Source of the DNA: Candidatus Peregrinibacteria bacterium CG_4_10_14_0_2_um_filter_38_24
GTDB taxonomy: Bacteria; Patescibacteriota; Gracilibacteria; UBA1369; LOWO2-01-FULL-3
Assembly: GCA_002792535.1 (NCBI GenBank)
Contig: PFOM01000020.1
Coordinates: 1-42,697 of the forward strand
Length of the DNA: 42,697 nucleotides
Direction: 5' to 3'
Position 1 is the first letter of the stretch. Each line of letters opens with the position of its first letter. Both the position numbers and the translations under genes were made by a program. Shown here piece after piece: positions 1 through 7,701 of this stretch. Below the pieces are notes generated by a model. The model saw only the letters and a program-made list of their open reading frames with translations, had not been told where the DNA came from and made no database searches.

Positions 1-983
1 TAGCAAAGCTGATTTTCCTTGTCATGCATAGACATATCCATACAATCCTTAGCCTCTACAGATTCAACCAAATATTTACAATCCTCTAAATCAAAACCGT
101 CATAACATTCAAAGGAATTTTTACAGTTTTGAATGTAATCACCTGTGCAATTATCACAACTTATTTTATTAAGGGCTTTTTTAGGAATTGTTTTACTAAA
201 ATCAAGGAATTCAGCAATTAATTCTTCAGGTTTTTTTTGCATTTTTTTTACAATTTCTTTCCCATATTCTTCCTTTGGAAACTGTTTATTTTTAATGCAA
301 TATTTTTTTCTGGAAAGTCCTGAACACATAAAGCAATCTTCACACCCAATACAATCAGCCATATACATGCAATCACGGCAATTGTTACAATTAATCATAT
401 GCTGGCATCCATAGCATTTATTACAATTGATGCATGATATGAGAAGCTCGCAGTGGTCAATAAAATCACAGTCAATACAGTCTCTGGAGTATTGGCTTTT
501 CCTGCAATAATAACAGTCTTCCACACAATAACTCCCCGGGCTCATGTAAGTATTTTTACTGAGTCCAACCAGATTATTAAATTCACAATTTTCATTATTT
601 AACTGTAATAGATTAACTTTTGGAACAACTTTTAACAGCCTATTAAATTGTTCAAAAAATGTTTTACTAAAATCATATTCTCTACCATATTCAAGGGGGT
701 CCCATTTATCAGACCAAAAACAATCACCGCAATAAACAGGGAATGGAACATTTTCATCAAAAACAGCTATTATGGAACGTTTACATAAATCGCATTTACG
801 CTTATATAATTTTCGCTCATTGCGAAATACAAGTCGTCTTTGATTACGACAGTCCGGACATAAATTAGGCGGGGGAATATTAAATTTTTTCCCGTTTATA
901 ACCGGTGAGACTTTTTCATAAAATTTCAAATCAGCATCGGTGACCTCAAATCCAGAACCACATTGTTTGCAAACTTTATTCAT
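1..983 (-). CDS. Cys-rich zinc-knuckle protein, family copy 1 (partial, 3' end outside window)
   Basis: The frame stays open from an ATG at 983 to the left edge (327 codons, no stop), so the C-terminus is missing. The N-terminus has a zinc-ribbon-like layout: CKQC near residues 5-8, then LCPDCRNQRR near 42-51, KRKCDLC near 62-68 and YCGDCFWSDKWDP near 82-94. A conserved block GREYDFSKTFFEQF follows, then a ladder of about 20 cysteines spaced as CxxC or NCxxC, and a SRKKYCIKNKQF motif. It is a clear paralogue of the intact 560-residue protein at 40948-42630 and of the broken gene at 1742-3000. I know the family as a common uncharacterised CPR protein, sometimes mislabelled CaiB/BaiF. Function unknown; metal binding is inferred from the cysteines. 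Confidence 0.8.
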   Translation of the reverse strand, partial: MNKVCKQCGSGFEVTDADLKFYEKVSPVINGKKFNIPPPNLCPDCRNQRRLVFRNERKLYKRKCDLCKRSIIAVFDENVPFPVYCGDCFWSDKWDPLEYGREYDFSKTFFEQFNRLLKVVPKVNLLQLNNENCEFNNLVGLSKNTYMSPGSYCVEDCYYCRKSQYSRDCIDCDFIDHCELLISCINCNKCYGCQHMINCNNCRDCMYMADCIGCEDCFMCSGLSRKKYCIKNKQFPKEEYGKEIVKKMQKKPEELIAEFLDFSKTIPKKALNKISCDNCTGDYIQNCKNSFECYDGFDLEDCKYLVESVEAKDCMDMSMHDKENQLC

Positions 984-1059
984 GCAAATTGATAAATTTC
1001 TGAATGAAAAAAATATACTCGCTTTCGTAAGAAAAACCAAAACAGGAAGATAAAAAAAC

Positions 1060-1106
1060 TTGACTCTAATTTGGATATAAGATAATATATAGTTAGTTTA
1101 TATTAT
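1060..1106 (+). promoter_or_regulatory. Promoter and operator-like dyad of toxin-antitoxin pair 1
   Basis: A TTGACT -35 box at 1060-1065 is followed by GATAAT at 1081-1086 (15-nt spacer), or TAATAT at 1083-1088 (17-nt spacer). A perfect 8-bp inverted repeat, ATAATATA at 1082-1089 and TATATTAT at 1099-1106 with a 9-nt spacer, overlaps the -10 region. Phd/YefM antitoxins usually repress their own promoter by binding such dyads, so autoregulation here is likely. No Shine-Dalgarno sequence is evident before the antitoxin start. Confidence 0.5.
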
Positions 1107-1121
1107 TTTATGTAAAACTCT

Positions 1122-1397
1122 ATGCTTAAAATTATGCCGAAGACGGCTTCATCAAAGGATATTCAACAAAATTACAGGGCGTTATTCAACGAAGTAATGG
1201 CCAGTGAAGAGCCTTTGTTCGTTCTTAATAACAATAAACCTGAAGTAGTGGTCATTTCTATAAAAACTTTTGAATCCCTTTCGCAGTCCCGCGAAGATTA
1301 TGAGCAAAATATGGCTCAAAGAGCTATTGAAAATTATCAATCCGAGAAAAAAGCCGCCAAACTAAAAAAACTTTCATCACTAGCTGACTTATCTTAA
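1122..1397 (+). CDS. Type II antitoxin, Phd/YefM-like
   Basis: This 91-residue protein has the Phd/YefM layout: an N-terminal segment (KDIQQNYRALFNEVMASEEP) that would form the dimeric DNA-binding part, then the strand motif PLFVLNNNKPEVVVISIKTFESL typical of the fold (about residues 31-53), and a charged C-terminal tail (about 56-91) that would wrap the toxin. A second ATG at 1134 (starting MPKTASS) is an equally good start. The toxin ATG follows the stop codon directly, with no gap, so the two are translationally coupled. It should neutralise the toxin and repress the operon. The family is recognised from fold pattern, not a database match. Confidence 0.75.
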   Translation: MLKIMPKTASSKDIQQNYRALFNEVMASEEPLFVLNNNKPEVVVISIKTFESLSQSREDYEQNMAQRAIENYQSEKKAAKLKKLSSLADLS

Positions 1398-1664
1398 ATG
1401 AAAATAAGGAGTGTTTATTATTCATCGCATTTTGAAAAAGCTTTTAAATCCCTTCCTTTAAATGTTAGGAAACAGGCTATTGAAAAAGAAAAAATATTTC
1501 TGGAAAATTGTTTCGACAAACGCCTAAAAACACACAAATTAAAAGGCAGACTAGAAAATTACTGGTCATTTTCTATTAATTACTCATATAGAATTCTTTT
1601 TGAATTTAGCGAACAAAATGAAGTCGGCTTTATTGATATTGGAACACATTCAATTTACAAATGA
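1398..1664 (+). CDS. RelE/ParE-superfamily toxin, YafQ-like
   Basis: This small basic protein of 88 residues has the RelE-like order: two N-terminal helices (HFEKAFKSLPLNVRKQAIEKEKIF), then LKTHKLKGRLENYWSFSINYSYRILFEF and a C-terminal GTHSIYK. The KTHKLKG...WSFSINYSYRI core matches the YafQ/RelE class of ribosome-dependent mRNA endonucleases, and the terminal GTHxxYK is typical of it. It starts immediately after the antitoxin stop codon. Its sequence is clearly homologous to the toxin at 26316-26573 (shared KTHKLKG, NYSxRI and GTHxIYK), although that one has a different antitoxin. Toxin activity is inferred from family membership. Confidence 0.78.
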   Translation: MKIRSVYYSSHFEKAFKSLPLNVRKQAIEKEKIFLENCFDKRLKTHKLKGRLENYWSFSINYSYRILFEFSEQNEVGFIDIGTHSIYK

Positions 1665-1741
1665 ATATCTTTTATTTAAACGCGTAAATTGAAATACGAA
1701 CATAAAATAAGTTGAGGACACCGTGGCTCCATTTGAGTTCT

Positions 1742-3000
1742 TCAATATGCCGCTTTCAAATAGCATTCTTCGCAACAAACTTTTTCCGGTCTATCTGGGC
1801 TGAATGTTGTCCAAATTGTTTTTTCACATTTGCCGCAAGTTCTTTTCCAAAATCTTCTTGGATTTCTTTGATGAAATCTATCCAAATGTCTTTGGTTTGG
1901 AGAACGCCTTGGTAACGGAATTTTTTGCTTTTTGTAAAATGTTAATTCTTGCGGTGTTATGTTGAAAAGTTTTCCCGTCTCTTCGCATTCAATAGCAGAA
2001 TTTAAAATGCCATCTTTCACCCCCAGCAATATTATCCGGCAAATCTTTTGCTAATATTGTGTTTTTTACGTCCGCAACCGGGGTTTCATAATCATCCCAC
2101 TTTAATCCCTTTGATAAGACTTTCTCTTTTGTCAAAGGATAATACATTTGCGCGGAGCTCTTGTTGTAGCCAAAAGGCGAGATATTTGTTGGGAAAAATT
2201 CGCCCCATTCCCCCGTAGTTTTCATGTGTTCGATGATTTTCGGAACAAGTTCTTCGTACTGTTCTTTTGTATATTGTTTATTCAAAATGCAGTAACTTTT
2301 GCGCATCATTCCTACGCATGTGAAACAGTTTTTTGAGGCCTCCATATACCAACAATACAAAAGATCCGCAGAACTCATGTGACAATTGTCGCAAAAAAGT
2401 AAGTGATAACTGTTTTCACCGGAAATTGAACACTCGTATGATTCTTGTAAATTCGTACCATATTGATAAACGTCCTGAACGTTTTTTGCCCCTAGCACAA
2501 GCTGAAAACAATACTTCGCACTTTCAACGTCTTCACAGTCAAAACAAAATTTCGCCTCTTTACAATTTATCAAATGATCACCTAAAGAATCTTGCAAATT
2601 GTGGCCCTGATATTCCTTGAAACAATGATTTTTTTTCTACTTCTTTTCTGATTTTTTTAAATTCCTGACACTGCTTGTACGAGCCCAAATCGATGTCTTT
2701 GCCATAATCTGCTGAGTCCCATTTGTCGCTATGCCAACATTCGCGACAGTAAATCGGCTTATTTAAGTGTGGCGGATATTCCGTGATAGTTCTTTTTTTA
2801 CACATTCCACATTCTCCCGGATATAGAAATTGCTCATTGCAAATGGCTAATCTTCGCTGTTGTCTGCATTGTGGACATAAAGTTGGCGGATCTATCTCAT
2901 ATTTTTTACCACCAAAAACTGGCGACACTTTATCTAAAAATTTCAAATCGTCATCTGTTATCTCAAATCCTTGATTACAGTTTTTGCATGGTTTATTCAT
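1742..3000 (-). pseudogene. Cys-rich zinc-knuckle protein, family copy 2, split by two homopolymer frameshifts
   Basis: Three minus-strand frames read consecutively as one family member: 3000 to about 2630 (N-terminal zinc ribbon, CKNC ... LCPQCRQQRR ... YCRECWHSDKWD), about 2630 to 2022 (Cys ladder and SYCILNKQYTKEQY), and about 2022 to 1742 (C-terminal ribbon, CGKC ... CCEECY). The first shift lies at an 8-T run on the plus strand (2629-2636), the second at a 5-C run (2020-2024). Removing one base from each restores a single frame of about 418 codons. It is shorter than the 560-residue copy 3, lacking roughly the middle third of the ladder. In the C-terminal ribbon a CxxC seen in copy 3 reads SPNQ. 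It lies 16 bp downstream of asnS. A pseudogene is likely; assembly indels are the main alternative. Confidence 0.7.
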
Positions 3001-3016
3001 CTTTTGGATGTTATTT

Positions 3017-4318
3017 TTATGGATAAATCCTGTTTATCGTCCTTGGGAATGGAATTGTTTCACGGATGTGGTGAATGCCACAAATCCAACCTGTAAGACG
3101 TTCTAGGCCAATTCCAAAGCCACTGTGTGGCACTGAACCATACTTTCTTAAATCCAAATACCAATTGAAAGCTTCGACCGGAAGATTGTGTTCTTTGATT
3201 CTGCCCAAAAGTACGTCGTAATCATCTTCACGTTGGCTTCCACCAATCACTTCTCCGTATCCTTCCGGAGCAAGCATGTCCGCGCAAAGGGCAACCGTTG
3301 GATCTTTCGGATCGCGTTTCATGTAAAACGCTTTTACTTCTGCAGGATATTTTTCGATAAAAATTGGCTTGTCATATTTTTGTGTAAGAATTGTTTCGTC
3401 TTCGGCACCAAGATCTTGTTCGTGGCTTATTGTAGAGCCCATTGCCCTTAGTTCTTCGACTGCATCATAATGAGTTTTTCTATAAAATGGTGCCTGAATT
3501 TTTTTCAAAGGTTCGATATCTCTTTCCAAAGTTTTCAATTCTTCAAGGCGTGTTGCGAGAACTTTTTCGATAACAAAACAAACAAGTCCTTCCTGAATTT
3601 TCATGTTTTCTTCGTGTTCAACAAACGCCGCTTCTGCGTCCATCATCCAAAATTCTGTTAAATGTCTGCGAGTTTTTGATTTTTCAGCTCTAAAAACAGG
3701 CCCGAAATCGAAACATCTTCCAACAGAAAAAATCGCCGCTTCAATGTATAACTGCCCAGATTGTGACAAATAAGCCTTTCCTTCGTCAAAATATTCCATT
3801 TCAAAAAGTTCAGTCGTTCCTTCACATGCATTTGGAGTCAAAATCGGAGCGTCGATTTTTATGTAATTATTTTTGTTCAAGTATTCGTAAATCGCATTTA
3901 TTATTGTATTTCTGATGACTTGTATAGCGCGTTGTTTCGGAGAACGAAGCCATAAATGGCGATTTTCAAGTAAGAAATCCACACCGTGTTCTTTTTTTGC
4001 AATTGGATAATCTTCTTTTACAAGTTGGACGATGTCGATGTCTTTTACCTGAAGTTCATATGTGTTTTCAAATTTTGGATGTTTCGAAATAACTCCTGTT
4101 ATTCTAACTGAAGATTCCATAGTAAGTGATTCCGCTTTTGCGAAAATTTCTTCAGAAACGTCATTTTTTACGACGACTCCTTGTGTAATATCTGTACCGT
4201 CGCGAAGTTCTAGGAAGTAGATTTTACCGCTGGCACGCTTGTTAAACATCCATCCTTCTATCAGGATTTCCTCACCAACGTGATCCTTAAAGTCTTTTAT
4301 GAAAATTTTTGTTGCCAT
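3017..4318 (-). CDS. asnS: Asparaginyl-tRNA synthetase
   Basis: Charges tRNA-Asn with asparagine in the cytoplasm. The 433-residue length is normal for a bacterial AsnRS. Residues 1-110 form the OB-fold anticodon-binding domain (ILIEGWMFNKRASGKIYFLELRDG). The class II catalytic core has motif 2 near 208-230 (VFRAEKSKTRRHLTEFWMMD) and motif 3 near 400-426 (GFGIGLERLTGWICGIHHIR, then ETIPFPR). The RHLTEFWM and HIRETIPFPR forms point to AsnRS rather than AspRS. The gene ends 16 bp before the broken Cys-rich gene and is divergent from the tRNA-Tyr gene. No odd residues were noticed. Confidence 0.95.
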   Translation of the reverse strand: MATKIFIKDFKDHVGEEILIEGWMFNKRASGKIYFLELRDGTDITQGVVVKNDVSEEIFAKAESLTMESSVRITGVISKHPKFENTYELQVKDIDIVQLVKEDYPIAKKEHGVDFLLENRHLWLRSPKQRAIQVIRNTIINAIYEYLNKNNYIKIDAPILTPNACEGTTELFEMEYFDEGKAYLSQSGQLYIEAAIFSVGRCFDFGPVFRAEKSKTRRHLTEFWMMDAEAAFVEHEENMKIQEGLVCFVIEKVLATRLEELKTLERDIEPLKKIQAPFYRKTHYDAVEELRAMGSTISHEQDLGAEDETILTQKYDKPIFIEKYPAEVKAFYMKRDPKDPTVALCADMLAPEGYGEVIGGSQREDDYDVLLGRIKEHNLPVEAFNWYLDLRKYGSVPHSGFGIGLERLTGWICGIHHIRETIPFPRTINRIYP

Positions 4319-4379
4319 AGTAAAAAGTGAATTATTTTGCTTGATTCTATCCCGAAAGCCTCGAATTCACAAATAAAGT

Positions 4380-4407
4380 TTGCATGTAAGGCCTTTTTGG
4401 ATATAAT
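4380..4407 (+). promoter_or_regulatory. Promoter of the tRNA-Tyr gene
   Basis: TTGCAT at 4380-4385 and a perfect TATAAT at 4402-4407 are separated by 16 nt. Transcription would start near 4414, about 20 nt before the mature tRNA 5' end at 4435, leaving a short leader for RNase P to remove. Confidence 0.6.
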
Positions 4408-4434
4408 CTTGCTACCGCAACGATTTTGAAATAT

Positions 4435-4520
4435 GGGCAGGTACCAGAGCGGTCAAATGGGGCAGACTGTAAATCTGCTGGTTAACGCCTACGAGAGTTC
4501 GAATCTCCCCCTGCCCACCA
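4435..4520 (+). tRNA. tRNA-Tyr (anticodon GTA), CCA encoded
   Basis: The acceptor stem GGGCAGG (4435-4441) pairs with CCTGCCC (4510-4516), followed by discriminator A and an encoded CCA. The anticodon arm is GCAGA-CTGTAAA-TCTGC with GTA at the anticodon position, hence tyrosine. A long variable arm follows, as expected of bacterial class II tRNA-Tyr, then a TTCGAAT T-loop. The T-stem GAGAG/CTCCC carries one A-C mismatch, which is unusual. The last 19 bases and the next T are repeated 100 bp downstream. Confidence 0.93.
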
Positions 4521-4621
4521 TGTGTAAAACAGCTATGCCAAAGGCATGGGTGGTTTACAATCTGTTAGAGAGAGATGAGAAGTTTATGCCGCGAAGCGGT
4601 AAATCTCCCCCTGCCCACCAT
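4502..4621 (+). repeat. 20-bp direct repeat of the tRNA-Tyr 3' end, 100 bp apart
   Basis: The 20 bases at 4502-4521 (T-loop end to CCA plus T) recur exactly at 4602-4621. Such duplication of a tRNA 3' end is the usual mark left by site-specific integration, where attL and attR flank the insert. The insert here is only 100 bp and has no ORF. It holds two hairpins: 4523-4559 (17-nt arms with three mismatches, TGTAAA to TTTACA) and one around 4588-4598 (CCGC-GAA-GCGG). It may be a decayed or minimal element. Confidence 0.7.
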
Positions 4622-4790
4622 AAAATTTACAAACATGTATCAGTCTACACAAATAATGATGGCGATAATGATGCGTCCTATGCGGAGGTTGATGTGTTGT
4701 ATGTAAAAGAATAATCGGTGGTTGCTGTGGATATGACCCAAAAGCCATTCGTTCGCTTGCGAGAGAGGCGAGAGGGAAGAGGCATAGTTT
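4622..4790. other. Non-coding stretch between the tRNA repeat and yqeY
   Basis: About 170 bp without a credible gene. A frame crossing the tRNA and this stretch is spurious because it translates the tRNA itself. A small dyad (TCGC-TT-GCGA) lies near 4752-4761, followed by purine-rich sequence. There is no T-tract terminator for yqeY. I see no other feature. Confidence 0.6.
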
Positions 4791-5237
4791 CTAGGAAAGT
4801 GCTTCCTGAACCAACCTGTTCACCAAACCACCGTCGGCTTTGCCTTTTGTTTGAGGCATTATTGCGCCCATGAGTTTGCCAATGTCTGCTTTTGACGAGG
4901 CACCTGTTTGCGCCATTGCTTCTTTGATTATGGCCCTGATCTCATCTTCGCTCATCTGTGGCGGGAGATATTTTTCTAGAACTTTTAATTCCGCTTTTTC
5001 TTTTTCTGCAAGTTCAAGGCGTCCTCCTTTTTCAAATTGTTCTATCGAATCTTTGCGTTGTTTTATTTCTTTTCCGACTAATTGGATGACTTCTTCGTCT
5101 GTTGCAACTTTTAGTTCACCTGCTGTTTCGACTTTTATGATTGCTGTTTTCAGCAGTCTGATAGCCGAAAGTGAGGCTTCGTCTTTCGCTTTCATTGCTG
5201 TCATTAAGTCTTGCTGTAGTTGTTCTTTGAGTGACAT
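4791..5237 (-). CDS. yqeY: GatB/YqeY-domain protein
   Basis: The 148-residue protein has the full YqeY pattern: an N-terminal helical bundle (SLKEQLQQDLMTAMKAKDEASLSAIRLLKTAI), a central VGKEIKQRKDSIEQFEKGGR, then EKYLPPQMSEDEIRAIIKEA and the C-terminal GKLMGAIMPQTKGKADGGLVNRLV. The domain is homologous to the tail domain of the GatB/GatE amidotransferase subunits. It is widely conserved and thought to act on or near tRNA, but its exact role is unknown. It starts 4 nt after the phosphoketolase stop, so the two are probably co-transcribed. Confidence 0.9.
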   Translation of the reverse strand: MSLKEQLQQDLMTAMKAKDEASLSAIRLLKTAIIKVETAGELKVATDEEVIQLVGKEIKQRKDSIEQFEKGGRLELAEKEKAELKVLEKYLPPQMSEDEIRAIIKEAMAQTGASSKADIGKLMGAIMPQTKGKADGGLVNRLVQEALS

Positions 5238-5241
5238 ATTT

Positions 5242-7605
5242 TTACCAGGTTAAGTTTTTTATTTCGGCAGGATCATCACCATTTTCAATAATATATTTTT
5301 GGTGGTCTTCGATTTTTTTATTTAACATTTTGATGATTTCGTCTTTCTTTTTTGCTACTTCTTTGTTTGATTTTGCGCCTTGTTCCAGCAGTTCTATCAC
5401 TAAATGATATCGACTAACTTTGTTTGAAATTTTCAAATCGAATGGCGTTGTTGTTGAACCTTTTTCTTCATATCCGTGAATCACAAATCTCTTTGAAGAC
5501 ACGTATGGCCAAAGCAATTGTTCCATGTCATTCACATATCCGTGATAACTTATTACTATAGGCTTATCTTCCGTGAAGTACTGACACAAGCCTTTTTCCG
5601 TGTTTGCAGATTTTTTACTTTTTACGTCATCACCAAGACTCATCGACGTGACTTCGGAAATATTTACGTATCTTATTTTCAATTTCGGCATCAATTCTTT
5701 GCAGATTTTTACGGCATAAAGCGCTTCTTCCGTGATATAGTCTCCGGCTGATGCAAGAACTACATCAGGATTTTTCGTAGCTTCTTTTCCTGAAACCCAT
5801 TCCCATGTGCTAATTCCGTTTTTGGCTTGTTGCCTAGCTTCTTTCAAGGTCAGCCATTGTGGCATTTCACGTTTCCCTGCAACTATTACTGAAATTGTGT
5901 TTGGTTTCGACATCGCTTCTTCGAAGGCAACGATTGTGGAATTTGCATCTGAAGGATAATAAACCTGAGCAAATGAACTGTGTTTGTGAATTATGTCACT
6001 GACAAAACTTGGATTTTGGTGAGAAAATCCATTGTGATCTTGTCTCCATCCAAGGCTTGATAGAAGGTAAATCGCCCCGGGGATTGGTTTCCTCCATTTT
6101 ATATTCATTGCCTGTCTTAAAAATTTTGCGTATTGATCGACCATGCTACAAATGATTGGAGCGAAGGCTTCGTAAGTGACAAACATTCCGTGTCGTCCCG
6201 TCAAAATATACCCCTGCATCATTCCCTGAAGTGTGTGTTCGCTAAGCATTTCAATGACACGTCCTTCTGCAGAAATATATTCTGCATTCTTTGGAATCGG
6301 CCAGACGTAGCCACGAAGTGTCTCTTCAAAAATCTTGTGAAGTTTGTTTGATTCAAGTTCATCAGGACAAACAAGTCTGAAATTATTTTTATTTAATTTA
6401 TATATATCACGTAAAAATGCTCCTGTGTTAACCATGCTACTTGCTGTTTTTTCTCCTCTCTTAGCGAATTTCACCTCGTGTTTTGAAAGATTTGGGAATT
6501 TTATTTTTTTATAAAAATTTCCACCGATGGTGTGAGAATTTTTTCCCATTCTGTATTTTCCTTTTGGAACAAATTCTAAAAGTTCTTTTTTTAATCTTCC
6601 TTTTTCGTCTACCAATTCTTTAATTTTGTAGCTTTTAAGCCATTTTTCCACGGCCTTTAATGCCTCTGGATCTTTTTTTAAATCTTCGATAGGAATTCCG
6701 TGAGAATGAAATGATCCTTCGATGTGAGTTTTTTTGAAATCATGAATTCCGTGCCATCCTTTTGGTGTACGAAGTAAAATTACAGGCCATTTTGGTTTCA
6801 AAATTTTGTTTTCTTTTCGTGCTTTTCTTTGGACTTCTCTGATCAAAGTATAGGCTTTCTCAAGCGCTTCAATCATTTCTGTTTCTGCTTTTGGTTCTTC
6901 AACGATTATCGGTTCGTATCCATATCCTGCAAAAAGTTTTTTTAATTCATCATTACTCATTGTTCCGTAAATTGTCGGATTTGAAATCTTGAATCCATTG
7001 ATATGAACTATTGGTAAAACTGCTCCGGAAGTTTTTGGGTTCAAAAATTTGTTTGCATGCCACGCCGCAGCGAGTGGCCCTGATTCCGCTTCTCCATCTC
7101 CAACTGCAACCGCAACTATTAAATCCGGATTGTCTAAAGCCGCTCCGTAAGCCGTAGAAAGACTGTATCCTAATTCTCCTCCTTCAAGTATGGAACCCGG
7201 AACTGACGGAGTAACGTGACTTGGAAAACGGCTGTGTGGCCAGCTAAAATCGTGAATTAATTTTCCCATTCCTTTTCCATCACGAGGAAATTCTTTGTAA
7301 AAATCTTTGATTGTTTCATCTGCAAAAAGATTTGCCAAAACCGCCGGTGCTCCGTGTCCCGGACCCGCGATAAACATCATTTCGCATTTGTGTTTCCAGA
7401 TGAGGTAATTTAGATTTGCGTAAATAAAATTCAGTCCCGGCACGGTGCCCCAATGGCCTAACACACGCGATTTTATGTGAGCAGGTGACATTTTTTTTTC
7501 GAGCAGATAATTGTCTTTCAAATACAGCATAGATGCGCTCAAATAGTCTGTATAACGGCGATATTTTTCCATCCATTTTAATGCTTTTTTGTCTGTTGTG
7601 GTCAT
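5242..7605 (-). CDS. xfp: Xylulose-5-phosphate/fructose-6-phosphate phosphoketolase
   Basis: A thiamine-diphosphate enzyme that splits xylulose-5-P (and often fructose-6-P) with phosphate into acetyl-phosphate and a shorter sugar phosphate. Length 787 residues is normal. N-terminal signatures are LGHWGTVPGLNFIYANLN (49-66), GPGHGAPA (81-88), SVPGSILEGGELGYSLS (134-150) and the ThDP/Mg motif GDGEAESGPLAAAWHANK (169-186). Central and C-terminal markers include ILLRTPKGWHG, and GWRQDHNGFSHQNPSF, where the pyrimidine ring is held. In fermenting CPR it is a likely source of acetyl-phosphate for ATP. It heads a two-gene unit with yqeY. No clear promoter was found, although TTGATA occurs upstream. 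Confidence 0.96.
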   Translation of the reverse strand: MTTTDKKALKWMEKYRRYTDYLSASMLYLKDNYLLEKKMSPAHIKSRVLGHWGTVPGLNFIYANLNYLIWKHKCEMMFIAGPGHGAPAVLANLFADETIKDFYKEFPRDGKGMGKLIHDFSWPHSRFPSHVTPSVPGSILEGGELGYSLSTAYGAALDNPDLIVAVAVGDGEAESGPLAAAWHANKFLNPKTSGAVLPIVHINGFKISNPTIYGTMSNDELKKLFAGYGYEPIIVEEPKAETEMIEALEKAYTLIREVQRKARKENKILKPKWPVILLRTPKGWHGIHDFKKTHIEGSFHSHGIPIEDLKKDPEALKAVEKWLKSYKIKELVDEKGRLKKELLEFVPKGKYRMGKNSHTIGGNFYKKIKFPNLSKHEVKFAKRGEKTASSMVNTGAFLRDIYKLNKNNFRLVCPDELESNKLHKIFEETLRGYVWPIPKNAEYISAEGRVIEMLSEHTLQGMMQGYILTGRHGMFVTYEAFAPIICSMVDQYAKFLRQAMNIKWRKPIPGAIYLLSSLGWRQDHNGFSHQNPSFVSDIIHKHSSFAQVYYPSDANSTIVAFEEAMSKPNTISVIVAGKREMPQWLTLKEARQQAKNGISTWEWVSGKEATKNPDVVLASAGDYITEEALYAVKICKELMPKLKIRYVNISEVTSMSLGDDVKSKKSANTEKGLCQYFTEDKPIVISYHGYVNDMEQLLWPYVSSKRFVIHGYEEKGSTTTPFDLKISNKVSRYHLVIELLEQGAKSNKEVAKKKDEIIKMLNKKIEDHQKYIIENGDDPAEIKNLTW

Positions 7606-7688
7606 AGAGGTGAGAGTTTAATAAGAAGTTTTTTTCTGTTAATTAGATTATCAATTTTAGCTTGTATGGTAAAGGAAAACTTATTTGT

Positions 7689-7701
7689 TATAATCTTATT
7701 A
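7689..7701 (+). promoter_or_regulatory. -10 box of dus; predicted leaderless transcript
   Basis: A consensus TATAAT at 7689-7694 is followed by the ATG of dus at 7701, the expected transcription start. There is no room for a ribosome-binding site, so the mRNA is probably leaderless. A convincing -35 box is not visible. Confidence 0.5.

Noticed and set aside
4622-4660. Possible fourth copy of the conserved loop (AAACATGTAT near 4632)
   Set aside because: Only 8 of 10 loop bases match and the flanks do not pair, so no hairpin or outer stem exists.
4433-4714. Open frame of 93 codons across the tRNA-Tyr gene
   Set aside because: It translates the tRNA and its duplicated 3' end; no family resemblance and composition unlike the neighbours.
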